Assembly (NCBI GenBank): GCA_038043245.1
Contig: JBBTCH010000001.1
Location: forward strand, 186,001 to 250,000
Reading direction: 5' to 3'
DNA length: 64,000 nt
From: JACPFV01 sp038043245
GTDB taxonomy: Bacteria > Pseudomonadota > Gammaproteobacteria > Nevskiales > Nevskiaceae
Shown: in pieces, positions 50,277 to 59,710 of the stretch
Numbering within the stretch: the first letter of the stretch is position 1
How the letters are laid out: every line of letters begins with the position of its first letter
Position numbers and translations under genes: made by a program
The notes under the pieces: model-generated
Databases searched by the model: none
What the model saw: the letters and a program-made list of their open reading frames with translations, nothing else
What the model was told of the DNA's origin: nothing

Positions 50277-52023
50277 GTCCAGGCTCCGGCGACGCGCCGC
50301 CGGAAAACCCGAGTCGTTGCCCGATTCACTGCACCCTGTTCTGCGTCGCGTCTATGCCGGCCGTGGCATCACCTCGGCAGAGGCGCTTTCTCTCGATCTG
50401 AAATCCCTGTTATCGCCAGACGGCTTGTTTGGGGTAGCCCGCGCTTGTGAAGTCTTGCAGGCCGCACTGCAACAGCAAAAGAAAATTCTCGTGGTCGGCG
50501 ATTACGACGCCGACGGCGCCACCGGTACGGCGCTGGCGGTGAGCGCGCTCAAGGCGTTCGGTGCACAGCACGTCAGTTATCTGGTGCCGAGCCGCTTCAG
50601 CCAGGGCTACGGGCTGTCGGCCGCACTTTCCGAGATCGCCGCACAGCAAGGTGCACAGCTGCTCATCACCGTGGACAACGGCATCGCCAGCGTCAGCGGT
50701 GTTGCCAAAGCCCAGGCGCTCGGCATGCAGGTGCTGATCACCGACCATCATCTGGCCGGGCCGGAACTGCCGGCTGCGGATGCCATCGTCAATCCCAATC
50801 AGCCGGGCTGCAGCTTTGCCAGCAAGTCGTTATCCGGCGTCGGTACGGTGTTTTATGTGCTGTCGGCATTACGCACGCGCTTGCGTGAATCTGGATGGTT
50901 TCGCGATCGCGCCGAGCCCAATCTTGCGGAGTTTCTGGATCTGGTTGCCATTGGCACCGTCGCCGACGTGGTGCGGCTGGACCACAACAATCGCATTCTC
51001 GTTGCCGCCGGTCTTGCGCGCATCCGTGCGCAACGGGCGCGACCCGGTGTTCAGGCGTTGTTGCAGCTGGCCGGTCGCGATGCGCGTTACGCCACCGCCG
51101 CCGATCTCGGGTTCACCATCGGCCCGCGCCTGAATGCGGCCGGTCGGCTGGAGGACATGGCGCTGGGTATCGAGTGTCTGCTGTCGCCGGATACGGCGAC
51201 AGCGCTATCGCGCGCCTCCAGGCTTGACCAGCTCAACCGTGAGCGTCGTGGCATCGAAACCCAGATGCGCGACGAAGCATTGGCGCTGGTCGAGGACATC
51301 CGTTCGGAGCAGGTGGGCGTTTCATTGTTCGACCCCACATGGCATGAGGGCGTGGTGGGGCTGGTGGCTTCGCGCATCAAGGACAAGCTGCATCGCCCGA
51401 CCATCGCGTTTGCGCGTGCGCAGGAGGCGGGAGCCCTGAAAGGTTCCGCGCGTTCCATCTCCGGGCTGCATGTGCGTGATGCGCTGGCGGCGGTGGACGC
51501 GCGGCATCCGGGCCTGATCGCCCGTTTCGGCGGTCACGCCATGGCGGCCGGGTTGACGCTGCCTGAGGCGGACCTTGCAACATTCACGGCGTCGTTTGAT
51601 CAGGTCTGCCGGCAGATGCTTGCGCCAGAAGATCTGGCGGCCGTATTGGAAACCGACGGCGAATTGGCCACAGACGAATTGAACCTCGATACCGCGCAGG
51701 TTCTGGAAAATGCCGGTCCGTGGGGGCAGGGATTCCCTGAGCCGCTGTTCGAGGGGCAGTTCAATATCCGTTCGTGGAAAAAAGTCGGCGAGCATCACCG
51801 GCGTTTTGTATTGGCTGACGCCAGTGGCGCATCGGTTGAAGCGATATGGTTTGGCAGCAGTGAGTTGCCACTGCCGTCAGCGACCGATCGGTGGGTCTAC
51901 CGACTCGGCGTGGACCGTTTTCGAGCAGCGCCAAAACCCATGCTGCACATTCAAGGTGTCCACCCGTCTTCTGAAGCGTTCCAGGCAGTTCAGAATGGCA
52001 TCAAGCGGGTGCCGAAAAAGTGA
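50269..52023 (+). CDS. recJ: Single-stranded-DNA-specific exonuclease RecJ
   Basis: This 584-residue 5'-3' exonuclease of the DHH family has the motifs VVGDYDADGATGTAL (motif I), VDNG and ITDHHLAG (motif III), and a DHHA1 domain with RFGGHAMAAGLTL near residues 420-435. The C-terminal OB-like domain follows. The start TTG 50269 overlaps the thrC end by 8 bp. It is convergent with the EAL gene, the two 3' ends overlapping by 23 bp. Confidence 0.95.
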   Translation: MAESRLRRRAAGKPESLPDSLHPVLRRVYAGRGITSAEALSLDLKSLLSPDGLFGVARACEVLQAALQQQKKILVVGDYDADGATGTALAVSALKAFGAQHVSYLVPSRFSQGYGLSAALSEIAAQQGAQLLITVDNGIASVSGVAKAQALGMQVLITDHHLAGPELPAADAIVNPNQPGCSFASKSLSGVGTVFYVLSALRTRLRESGWFRDRAEPNLAEFLDLVAIGTVADVVRLDHNNRILVAAGLARIRAQRARPGVQALLQLAGRDARYATAADLGFTIGPRLNAAGRLEDMALGIECLLSPDTATALSRASRLDQLNRERRGIETQMRDEALALVEDIRSEQVGVSLFDPTWHEGVVGLVASRIKDKLHRPTIAFARAQEAGALKGSARSISGLHVRDALAAVDARHPGLIARFGGHAMAAGLTLPEADLATFTASFDQVCRQMLAPEDLAAVLETDGELATDELNLDTAQVLENAGPWGQGFPEPLFEGQFNIRSWKKVGEHHRRFVLADASGASVEAIWFGSSELPLPSATDRWVYRLGVDRFRAAPKPMLHIQGVHPSSEAFQAVQNGIKRVPKK

Positions 52024-52831
52024 CCGGCGAGGGTCGCGCTACCGCATAACCCTGGAAATAATCGGCGCCCAGTCGCCGCCACAGATCGAGCGTAGCGCTG
52101 TCCTCGACGCCGGTGATGATGACGCGTGCGTGCTGCAGGCGTGCCAGCCGCATGCTCGACTCCGCCAGCTCGCGCACGGCGGAATTGCCATCATGCATCG
52201 GATAGTGCTGTGCATCGAGTTTGACGAAATCCAGCGGTAGCTTGGTCAGCGCTCTGACATCGGCTGCGTCGCGGCCCCGGTACCCTTGTACCGAAAGCAG
52301 GCAGCCCAGACGCTTGATGGTCGAGCAGAAAGTCTGCGCCTGCGAGGCGTTGCGCAGCAGGTCCGCTTCCCAGACTTCAAAGCAGATCTTGGACGCCAGC
52401 GAACGACGCGTGATGAATTGCTGCACCAGGAATTCCGGCAGGTCGGGTTCGCTCAGAGTCTGGCCGGTCAGGTTCAGGCCCAGCCAGGCGATCTGATTGC
52501 CCAGTTCGCTGTGCAGGGTCAGGAAATCCAGGGTTTGCCGGATGACCCATCGGTCAATCGTGCTGCCCAGCGAATGTCGCTCGGCAGTACCCATGAAAGA
52601 CATCGCTTCGGCCCAGAACCCATCTTCATCCTCGAGTCGCAGCAGCACTTCGAAAGCGCGGCCCTCTTCGCGCAGCGTCGGGCAAGGCTGGATCCACTGG
52701 GTGGTGATGTGGAATTTATTCTGCTGCAGTCCCCGGTGCAGCAACGACAGGTCCAAGTCATCGTCGGGCAGGGGTTCGACATATTTGTAGGCAGCTTGCA
52801 TGCGTCCAGCTTTCCACAGCGCGTAAGCCAT
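52001..52831 (-). CDS. Degenerate EAL-domain protein
   Basis: This 276-residue protein has the EAL fold, but catalytic positions are lost. The EAL signature reads EVL (RAFEVLLRLED), NLTG is kept in place of NLS/NLN, and the DDFG loop is replaced by VQGYRG. The acidic pair that binds metal is thus absent, although DFVKLD and the QGYAVARP motif remain. It cannot be an active c-di-GMP phosphodiesterase of the usual type, but it may bind the nucleotide or another partner. It stands alone, convergent with recJ and downstream of sufS on the same strand. Confidence 0.82.
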   Translation of the reverse strand: MAYALWKAGRMQAAYKYVEPLPDDDLDLSLLHRGLQQNKFHITTQWIQPCPTLREEGRAFEVLLRLEDEDGFWAEAMSFMGTAERHSLGSTIDRWVIRQTLDFLTLHSELGNQIAWLGLNLTGQTLSEPDLPEFLVQQFITRRSLASKICFEVWEADLLRNASQAQTFCSTIKRLGCLLSVQGYRGRDAADVRALTKLPLDFVKLDAQHYPMHDGNSAVRELAESSMRLARLQHARVIITGVEDSATLDLWRRLGADYFQGYAVARPSPVTFSAPA

Positions 52832-52861
52832 GGCTTACGGCCGGTGCAAAATATCTAAAGC

Positions 52862-54061
52862 TTATGCGAGGAGTTTTTTGGCCTTGTGCAGCGCGGCGAC
52901 CAGCTGATCAATATCATCGGTGCCGTTATAGACCGCCAGCGAGGCGCGGGCGGTGGCGGAGATGCCGAAGCGCTGCATCAGCGGCATGGTGCAGTGGTGG
53001 CCGGCGCGGATCGCCACGCCCTCGCGGTTGAGAATGTCACCGAGGTCCTGCGCCGGCGCATTTTTCATCACAAATGACAGGATGCCGCCCTTGTTTCTGG
53101 CAGTGCCGATTAATCTCAGGCCATCGATTTCCCGCAGTCGCGCCGTGCCGTAGTCGAGCAAAGCTTGTTCGTGGACATGAATCGCGTCGAGGCCGATCGA
53201 CTCGATCCAGTCCAGCGCGGCGGCGAAGCCAACGGCGCCAGCCATGTCTGGCGTCCCGGCTTCAAACTTGTACGGCGCATCGTTCCAGGTGCTGCCCTCG
53301 AAGGCGACGCTACGGATCATGTCGCCGCCGCCCTGCCAGGGCTGCATTTGCGCCAGCCGCTCGCGCCGCGCGTAGAGCGCACCCACACCGGTGGGGCCAT
53401 AGGCCTTGTGCGCCGAGCCGACGTAGAAATCCGCGCCGAGTGCCTTTACGTCCATCGGCAGGTGGGCGAGAGCCTGCGCGCCGTCCACCAGCACCGGGAT
53501 CGCACGCGCATTGGCTTCGCGACAGATCTCGGCGACCGGATTCACCGTGCCGAGAGCATTCGACACGTGCACGACTGCGATGAGTCTGGTGCGCGGCGAA
53601 ATCAGTTTGCGCCAGGCGTCGAGGTCCAGCTCGCCGGTATCGGTCACCGGCGCCGGTACCAGCTTCGCGCCGGCCAATTGCCAGGGCACGATATCGGAGT
53701 GATGCTCCATGCTGGTGATCAACACCTCGTCGCCGGGTTTGAGGCGTGGCTGCAGATAGCTGCGCGCCACCAGGTTGATGCCTTCGGTGGTGCCGCGGGT
53801 GAAGACGATCTCGTCGGTTTGCGCGTTCAGCCAGCGTGCAATACGCGCACGCGCGCCTTCGTAAGCATTGGTCGCACGTGCCGCCAGTTCATGCGCGGCG
53901 CGGTGGACATTGGCGTTGCTGTGGCGGTAATAACCGTCGAGGGACTGCAACACCGCTTCGGGTTTCTGCGTAGTGGCGGCGTTGTCGAGATAGGCCAGGC
54001 GCTTGCCGTGAATCTTCTCGACCAGAATCGGGAACTGCGCACGGATCGCGTCGAGGTTCAT
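52862..54061 (-). CDS. sufS: Cysteine desulfurase SufS
   Basis: This 399-residue PLP enzyme mobilises sulfur from cysteine. The PLP lysine is in GSAHKAYGPTG. The catalytic Cys is in RAGHHCTMPLMQ near residue 360. TRGTTEGINLVA and EHHSDIVPWQ complete the class II (SufS/CsdA) pattern. The start overlaps the sufD stop (ATGA). SufE or SufU, its usual partner, is not seen in the window. Confidence 0.96.
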   Translation of the reverse strand: MNLDAIRAQFPILVEKIHGKRLAYLDNAATTQKPEAVLQSLDGYYRHSNANVHRAAHELAARATNAYEGARARIARWLNAQTDEIVFTRGTTEGINLVARSYLQPRLKPGDEVLITSMEHHSDIVPWQLAGAKLVPAPVTDTGELDLDAWRKLISPRTRLIAVVHVSNALGTVNPVAEICREANARAIPVLVDGAQALAHLPMDVKALGADFYVGSAHKAYGPTGVGALYARRERLAQMQPWQGGGDMIRSVAFEGSTWNDAPYKFEAGTPDMAGAVGFAAALDWIESIGLDAIHVHEQALLDYGTARLREIDGLRLIGTARNKGGILSFVMKNAPAQDLGDILNREGVAIRAGHHCTMPLMQRFGISATARASLAVYNGTDDIDQLVAALHKAKKLLA

Positions 54062-54783
54062 GCCAGCATCTCCGTCAGCCGCTCCTGCAGCCGCAGACTG
54101 AGTTTTTCTCGCAATGCGACATCGGCGATCTGCTCCAGCGGAGCCTGCGCGAAGGCGGCTGTCAGCAGACGGCGCGCCTGCTCGCGCGCAATGCCGCGCG
54201 AGCGCAGATAGAACAGCGCGTCCTCGTCAAGCTGGCCAAAGGTGGCGCCGTGCGCGCACTTGACGTCGTCGGCGCGGATCTGCAACTCGGGCTTGGCGTT
54301 GATTTCAGCCTTTGGCGATAACAATAAATTTGCAATGCGCAGTTCCGAATCGCTTTTCTGCGCCTGCGGCACGACTTCGACCGTGCCGTTGAACACCGCT
54401 TTGCCGCCGGCGCCGGCAAGGCCGCGGTAATAGGCGCGGCTGGTGCAATGCGGCGCGCGGTGCACGATGCGCAGTTCGTTGTGCATCTCGCCCTGCGACG
54501 CCGCGAACAGGCCGTGCAGGGTGGCCTGCGCACCGGTGCCGTCCAGCAAGATGTTCAGGTCCTGGCGTCCACCGGTCGTTAGGTCGAGCGTGACCAGATG
54601 CAGGCGCGCATCGCGCTCAAGAGTGATGTCAAGCGCATAGGCCGGCCCCGGAGCGGCGGCGTCACGCACGCGATAAAGCGTAAGCGTCGCGTTGCGTCCG
54701 ATTTGGATCTGCACCGGGCTGTCGCTGCCCGCGCCGGGGTTGTGCAGCAGCAACTGCTGGTGAGACGAGTCGGCGACGATCAC
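54058..54783 (-). CDS. sufD: Short SufD, Fe-S cluster assembly scaffold component
   Basis: This 241-residue protein contains the C-terminal half of SufD: the beta-helix region (GEMHNELRIVHRAPHCTSRAYYRG) and the signature DDVKCAHGATFGQLDEDALFYLRSRGI. Usual SufD is about 420-440 residues, so the N-terminal third or more is missing. It starts with GTG 54783, overlapping the sufC stop (GTGA), which implies the short form is the translated one. It should still pair with SufB in the SufBC2D scaffold, but this needs testing. Confidence 0.85.
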   Translation of the reverse strand: MIVADSSHQQLLLHNPGAGSDSPVQIQIGRNATLTLYRVRDAAAPGPAYALDITLERDARLHLVTLDLTTGGRQDLNILLDGTGAQATLHGLFAASQGEMHNELRIVHRAPHCTSRAYYRGLAGAGGKAVFNGTVEVVPQAQKSDSELRIANLLLSPKAEINAKPELQIRADDVKCAHGATFGQLDEDALFYLRSRGIAREQARRLLTAAFAQAPLEQIADVALREKLSLRLQERLTEMLA

Positions 54784-55514
54784 AGCCAGCCGTAGCCTTT
54801 TTCCTCAAGCGCCAGCGCCAGCTCCGGTCCGCCGGACTTGACGATGCGCCCGCCAGCGAGGACGTGCACATAGTCGGGTTTCACGTAGTCGAGCAGGCGC
54901 TGGTAGTGCGTGACCATCAGGGTCGCACGCTCGGGCGAGCGCAGGGCGTTGATGCCGTCGGCGACGGTTTTCAGCGCGTCGATGTCAAGGCCCGAATCGG
55001 TTTCGTCGAGGATGGCGAGGCGCGGCTCCAGCACCAGCATCTGCAGGATCTCGTTGCGTTTCTTCTCGCCGCCGGAGAAGCCCTCGTTGACGCCGCGTTG
55101 CAGCATCGGCATCTCCATCTTGACCTGCGAGACGCGGTGACGAATCCAGGCCATGAAGTCGACGGCGTCAATCTCCGGCTGGTTCTGGTACTTGCGCCGC
55201 GCGTTCAGCGCGGTGCGCAGAAAATAAAGATTGGAAACGCCGGGAATCTCGACTGGGTACTGGAAGCCGAGGAACACACCTTCGCAGGCACGCGCCTCCG
55301 GCGTCATCGCCAGCAGGTCCTTGCCGGCGTAGCTCACGCTTCCCGAGGTCACGGAATAGTCCTCGCGGCCGGCGAGCACGTTCGACAGCGTGGACTTGCC
55401 GGAACCGTTGGGGCCCATCACCGCATGCACTTCGCCGGCCTTGAGGCTCAGCGAGATACCGTTGAGGATTTTCTTGCCTTCGACTTCGGCGTGGAGATTT
55501 TTGATTTCTAGCAT
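54780..55514 (-). CDS. sufC: Fe-S assembly ATPase SufC
   Basis: This 244-residue ABC-type ATPase has Walker A GPNGSGKSTL, the signature FSGGEKKRNEILQ and Walker B LAILDETDSGLD. The SGGEKKR form is specific to SufC. It is the energy module of the SufBCD complex. It lies six bases after sufB. Confidence 0.97.
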   Translation of the reverse strand: MLEIKNLHAEVEGKKILNGISLSLKAGEVHAVMGPNGSGKSTLSNVLAGREDYSVTSGSVSYAGKDLLAMTPEARACEGVFLGFQYPVEIPGVSNLYFLRTALNARRKYQNQPEIDAVDFMAWIRHRVSQVKMEMPMLQRGVNEGFSGGEKKRNEILQMLVLEPRLAILDETDSGLDIDALKTVADGINALRSPERATLMVTHYQRLLDYVKPDYVHVLAGGRIVKSGGPELALALEEKGYGWL

Positions 55515-55520
55515 TTGTTT

Positions 55521-56975
55521 TTACCCAACCGCACCTTCAAGTGAAACGGCTAAAAGTTTCTGCGCTTCCACTGCGAACTCCATCGGCAGCTCCTTGAACA
55601 CCTGCTTGCAGAAGCCGCTGACGATCATCGACACGGCGTCTTCCTCGCTGATGCCGCGCGAGCGCGCATAGAACAGCTGGTCTTCGCCGATCTTGGAAGT
55701 AGTGGCCTCGTGTTCCAGATGCGCACTGGGGTTGCGCACCTCGGTATAGGGGAAGGTGTGCGCGCCGCACTGGTCGCCGATCAGCAGGGAATCGCACTGG
55801 GTGTGGTTGCGTGCGTTCTCGGCGGAAGCCAGCACGCGCACCAGTCCGCGATACGACTGCTGCCCATGCCCGGCGGAAATGCCCTTGCTGACGATGGTGG
55901 ACTTGGTGCGCTTGCCGATGTGGATCATCTTGGTGCCGGTGTCGGCTTGCTGTCGGTGATGGGTCAGCGCCACCGAATAAAACTCGCCAACCGAATCATC
56001 GCCACGCAGGATGCAGGACGGATATTTCCAGGTGATGGCCGAGCCGGTTTCGACCTGGGTCCAGGAGATCTTGCTGCGCGCGCCACGGCAATCACCGCGC
56101 TTGGTGACGAAGTTGTAGATGCCGCCCTTGCCGTTCTCGTCGCCGGGGTACCAGTTCTGTACGGTCGAGTACTTGATCTGCGCGCCTTCCAGCGCCACCA
56201 ATTCGACTACGGCGGCATGCAGCTGATTCTCGTCACGTTGTGGCGCAGTGCAGCCCTCGAGGTAGCTCACGTGCGAGTTTTCTTCCGCGATGATCAGGGT
56301 GCGTTCGAACTGTCCGGTATTGCGTTCGTTGATGCGGAAATAAGTGCTCAGTTCCATCGGGCAGCGCACGCCCTTGGGGATGTAGACAAACGAACCGTCG
56401 GTGAACACGGCCGAGTTGAGCGCGGCGTAGAAGTTGTCGCCCTGCGGCACGACGGAGCCGAGATATTTCTGCACCAGTTCCGGATGGTCGTGTACCGCCT
56501 CTGAAATCGGGCAGAAGATCACGCCGGCTTCCTTGAGCTTGGCCTTGAAGGTGGTGGCGACGCTGACCGAGTCGAACACCACGTCCACCGCGACGCCCGC
56601 CAGCATCTCCTGTTCTTTCAATGGGATGCCGAGTTTTTTGTATGTTTCCAATAATTTTGGGTCGACTTCGTCCAGCGACTTCGGGCGATCCCTCAGACCC
56701 TTGGGTGTCGAGTAGTAGGAAATCGCCTGGTAATCGATCGGCGGGTAATGGACTTGCGCCCACTTCGGCTCGGTCATTTTCAGCCAGCGTGCATACGCCT
56801 TCAGGCGCCAGTCGAGCAGCCACTGCGGCTCTTTCTTGCGCGCCGAGATCATGCGGATGGTGTCTTCGCTCAGGCCCGGCGCGACGGTGTCGGTAGCGAT
56901 GTCGGTGACGAAGCCGGCCGAGTAGGGGCCGCGACTGCTCACCAGTTCGCGCACGTCCTGGGGTTGGTTGGACAT
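55521..56975 (-). CDS. sufB: Fe-S cluster assembly protein SufB
   Basis: This 484-residue scaffold subunit contains YFRINERNTGQFERTLI, SYLEGCTAP and the late SEEDAVSMIVSGFC. Conserved cysteines are present, including the one in LEGCTAP. Length is normal. Its ATG overlaps the regulator stop (TGATG), making regulator-sufB-sufC-sufD-sufS one coupled operon. Confidence 0.97.
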   Translation of the reverse strand: MSNQPQDVRELVSSRGPYSAGFVTDIATDTVAPGLSEDTIRMISARKKEPQWLLDWRLKAYARWLKMTEPKWAQVHYPPIDYQAISYYSTPKGLRDRPKSLDEVDPKLLETYKKLGIPLKEQEMLAGVAVDVVFDSVSVATTFKAKLKEAGVIFCPISEAVHDHPELVQKYLGSVVPQGDNFYAALNSAVFTDGSFVYIPKGVRCPMELSTYFRINERNTGQFERTLIIAEENSHVSYLEGCTAPQRDENQLHAAVVELVALEGAQIKYSTVQNWYPGDENGKGGIYNFVTKRGDCRGARSKISWTQVETGSAITWKYPSCILRGDDSVGEFYSVALTHHRQQADTGTKMIHIGKRTKSTIVSKGISAGHGQQSYRGLVRVLASAENARNHTQCDSLLIGDQCGAHTFPYTEVRNPSAHLEHEATTSKIGEDQLFYARSRGISEEDAVSMIVSGFCKQVFKELPMEFAVEAQKLLAVSLEGAVG

Positions 56976-57433
56976 CAGATTCTCGCGGCCTGAGAAATGA
57001 ACTTGACGGGGGCCTCAAGCATGCGTCGGGTCATCGGCGCCGCCATTTGCGCCAGCGTCACCGATTCCAGCGCGTGACGGATGGCGGTATCGATCAGTCG
57101 CCAGTTGTTCTTCGAGGCGCAGGTGGATTGGATGCCGCAGCCGGTTCCGTGCGTCGAGCATTCGGTGATCGCGATCGGGCCTTCGACGGCCCGGATCACG
57201 TCCGCCACGGTCACAGCCTCGGGTGCCCGCGCCAGTCGGTAGCCGCCGCTGGCGCCGCGTTGCGCTTCCACCAGCCCGGCCTTGTTGAGTAGCTTGAGCA
57301 GCTTGGACACGGTCGGCAGCGGCACGTGAGTGCGGTCTGCCAGCTCATGCGCATTGGACAGTTGCTGCGGGCGCGCCGCCAGCGCGGTGATCAGCACCGT
57401 GGCGTAATCCGCAAGCTTTCCGAGTTTGAGCAT
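56975..57433 (-). CDS. Rrf2-family SUF operon regulator
   Basis: This 152-residue winged-helix protein starts MLKLGKLADYATVLITALA, with a recognition helix at PLPTVSKLLKLLNKAGLV and the family GASGGYRLAR wing. Three cysteines (ECSTHGTGCGIQSTC; spacing CX6CX5C) could hold an Fe-S cluster, letting it sense cluster status. It is similar to the SUF-type Rrf2 regulator rather than IscR of the isc operon. It lies first in the operon, behind an IscR-like operator. Confidence 0.92.
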   Translation of the reverse strand: MLKLGKLADYATVLITALAARPQQLSNAHELADRTHVPLPTVSKLLKLLNKAGLVEAQRGASGGYRLARAPEAVTVADVIRAVEGPIAITECSTHGTGCGIQSTCASKNNWRLIDTAIRHALESVTLAQMAAPMTRRMLEAPVKFISQAARI

Positions 57434-57440
57434 GGCGTCA

Positions 57441-57464
57441 ATTCGTACTAAAACAGTCCTATAT
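57441..57464 (-). promoter_or_regulatory. IscR type 1-like operator upstream of the suf operon
   Basis: On the minus strand the site reads ATATAG GACT GTTT TAGT ACGAAT. The core GACT-RWWW-YAGT matches the IscR type 1 consensus, while the flanks match less well. It overlaps a weak promoter (TTACAA, 17 bp, TAGTAC) just upstream of the regulator gene, so autoregulation by the Rrf2 protein is likely. Confidence 0.5.
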
Positions 57465-57540
57465 GGATTGTAAGGGGCGGGATTGCCGATATCAACGGTC
57501 TTGCGCAGACTGTGGTTATAAATAGAACAAGGGAGGAACC

Positions 57541-59157
57541 ATGACTGTTGATGCCGTGGTGCCTGTGCGCTTCCAGTTTTTTGTGGGTTGTGTCATGGCG
57601 TTCGTGTTCAGCCTGGCCCTGCGTTCGCAGTGGCCGTGGCTGGACGCGTTGGCTGTCGTCAGTGGCCTGCTCGCCGGTGTTGGCATCTGGGACCTGATGC
57701 AGACCAAGCAATCCATCCGCCGCAACTATCCGATCCTCGCCCATCTGCGTTTTTTCCTCGAGCTGATCCGCCCGGAAATCCGCCAGTATTTTCTGGAGTC
57801 CGACCAGGAAAAAATCCCTTATTCGCGCGCGCAACGTTCGCTGGTGTACCAGCGCGCCAAGGACGTGATTGACAAGCGCCCGTTCGGCACCCAGAAAGAC
57901 CTCTACGAAAGTCATTACGAGTGGATCAACCACTCGATGGTGCCGGCACACAACAAGGATTGGAACGCGCGCGTGCGCATCGGCGGCCCCGCCTGTACGC
58001 AGCCGTATGACGCTTCGGTGTTCAACATCTCGGCGATGAGCTTTGGCGCCATCTCGGCCAACGCGGTGCGCGCGCTGAACAAGGGCGCCAGGCTCGGCGG
58101 GTTTGCCCATGACACTGGTGAAGGCTCGATCAGCCGCTACCACCGCGAGCATGGCGGTGACCTGATCTGGGAGATCGGCAGCGGCTATTTCGGTTGTCGC
58201 AATCCTGACGGCAGCTTCAGCGAAGCCAAATTCGCCGAGAGCGCCTGTGCGCCGCAGGTGAAGATGATCGAAATCAAGATCAGTCAGGGCGCCAAGCCTG
58301 GGCACGGCGGCGTGCTGCCGGGCCCCAAGGTCACGCGTGAAATTGCCGATGCGCGCGGCGTGCCGGCAGGCGTGGACTGTATCTCCCCGGCACGACATGC
58401 GGCGTTCAAGACGCCGATGGAGTTGCTGCAATTCATCGCCCGCTTGCGAGAACTGTCGGGTGGCAAGCCGACCGGCTTCAAATTCTGCCTGGGTCATCCC
58501 TGGGAGTTCTTCGCCATCTGCAAGGCGATGCTGGCGACCGGCATCACGCCCGACTACATCGTGGTGGACGGCGCCGAGGGTGGCACCGGCGCCGCGCCGG
58601 TGGAGTTCACTGACCACGTGGGCACCCCGCTCCAGGAGGGGTTGCTGCTGGTGCACAACACGCTGGTGGGTTTGAACCTGCGCGACCGCATCAGGGTCGG
58701 CGCCAGCGGCAAGCTCATTTCAGGATTCGATATCGCCCGCGCGATGGCGCTCGGTGCCGACTGGTGCAACAACGGCCGCGGCTTCATGTTTGCGCTGGGT
58801 TGTTTGCAGGCGCAGACCTGCCATACCGGGCATTGTCCGACCGGCATCACCACGCAGGACCCGCTGCGCCAACGCGCTCTGCATGTGGACGACAAGGGCG
58901 TGCGCGTCGCCAACTACCATCGCAATACGCTGAAGGCGCTGGCTGAGTTGATCGGCGCGGCTGGATTGACACATCCGAATCAGCTGCGCCCGCATCACAT
59001 CGTGCGGCGCATTTCGGTGAATGAAGTGCGGCTGGTGTCGAATATTCTCCGGTTCCTCAAGCCCGGCGAACTGCTGGAGCACGTGGCTGAACACCCGGTG
59101 TATGCCACGTTCTGGAAGATGGCCTCGGCGGACAGCTTCGAGCCGCAACAGGTCTGA
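57541..59157 (+). CDS. FMN-binding glutamate synthase-family protein
   Basis: This 538-residue protein has one or two N-terminal membrane helices (about residues 10-50) and a C-terminal glutamate synthase FMN/Fe-S barrel: SAMSFGAISANAVRALN, GEGSISRYH, QGAKPGHGGVLPG and DGAEGGTGAAP. Cysteines in CHTGHCPTGI fit the 3Fe-4S site. It lacks the amidotransferase domain and so is not a complete glutamate synthase. The substrate is unknown. GGAGG precedes the ATG. Its stop overlaps the thioesterase ATG (TGATG). Confidence 0.9.
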   Translation: MTVDAVVPVRFQFFVGCVMAFVFSLALRSQWPWLDALAVVSGLLAGVGIWDLMQTKQSIRRNYPILAHLRFFLELIRPEIRQYFLESDQEKIPYSRAQRSLVYQRAKDVIDKRPFGTQKDLYESHYEWINHSMVPAHNKDWNARVRIGGPACTQPYDASVFNISAMSFGAISANAVRALNKGARLGGFAHDTGEGSISRYHREHGGDLIWEIGSGYFGCRNPDGSFSEAKFAESACAPQVKMIEIKISQGAKPGHGGVLPGPKVTREIADARGVPAGVDCISPARHAAFKTPMELLQFIARLRELSGGKPTGFKFCLGHPWEFFAICKAMLATGITPDYIVVDGAEGGTGAAPVEFTDHVGTPLQEGLLLVHNTLVGLNLRDRIRVGASGKLISGFDIARAMALGADWCNNGRGFMFALGCLQAQTCHTGHCPTGITTQDPLRQRALHVDDKGVRVANYHRNTLKALAELIGAAGLTHPNQLRPHHIVRRISVNEVRLVSNILRFLKPGELLEHVAEHPVYATFWKMASADSFEPQQV

Positions 59158-59588
59158 TGGAAGCTCTGAAATGGGATGTATCGTCGCCGTTCGTTGAGAG
59201 GGTGACGGTGATGCCGGCGGACATTGACGAGTTCGCTCACACCAACAACGTCGTTTACCTGCGCTGGCTGGAGCGGGTAGCGTGGAATCACTCCGTCAGC
59301 CTGGGTTTGGCGATGGACGATTACCGCCGTCTAAATGCTGGCTGCGTCGCGCGCCGCCATGAGCTGGATTATCTCGCTGCGACCTTCGTCGGCGACGAAT
59401 TATTGGCCGCGACGTGGATAGCCGAATGCGACGCCAAGTTCACCATGTGGCGCGGCTACCAGATCATCCGGCGGTCCGACGGCAAAACGGTGATGCGTGC
59501 CCGCACCCAGTGGGTCTGTGTCAATCTGCAAAGCGGGCGTATCAAACGAATGCCGCCTGAGTTTGTGGCGGCCTACAGGCCAATATAG
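59157..59588 (+). CDS. Hot-dog-fold acyl-CoA thioesterase (4HBT/YbgC-like)
   Basis: This 143-residue protein carries ADIDEFAHTNNVVYLRWLERVAWNHS, in which Asp and His/Asn occupy catalytic positions of the YbgC/FadM group. It is expected to hydrolyse acyl-CoA esters. Translation is coupled to the preceding gene by the TGATG overlap. Confidence 0.85.
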   Translation: MEALKWDVSSPFVERVTVMPADIDEFAHTNNVVYLRWLERVAWNHSVSLGLAMDDYRRLNAGCVARRHELDYLAATFVGDELLAATWIAECDAKFTMWRGYQIIRRSDGKTVMRARTQWVCVNLQSGRIKRMPPEFVAAYRPI

Positions 59589-59710
59589 CGGTGCATTACT
59601 GTGGAACAGGCAATCACTTCCCACGGCATATCAATACTGCAACTGATTGAATTATTGAATGTTCCACGTTTGGAGAGGCGGCCTGCAATGCGAGCTTCCG
59701 TGCCCAGTGA

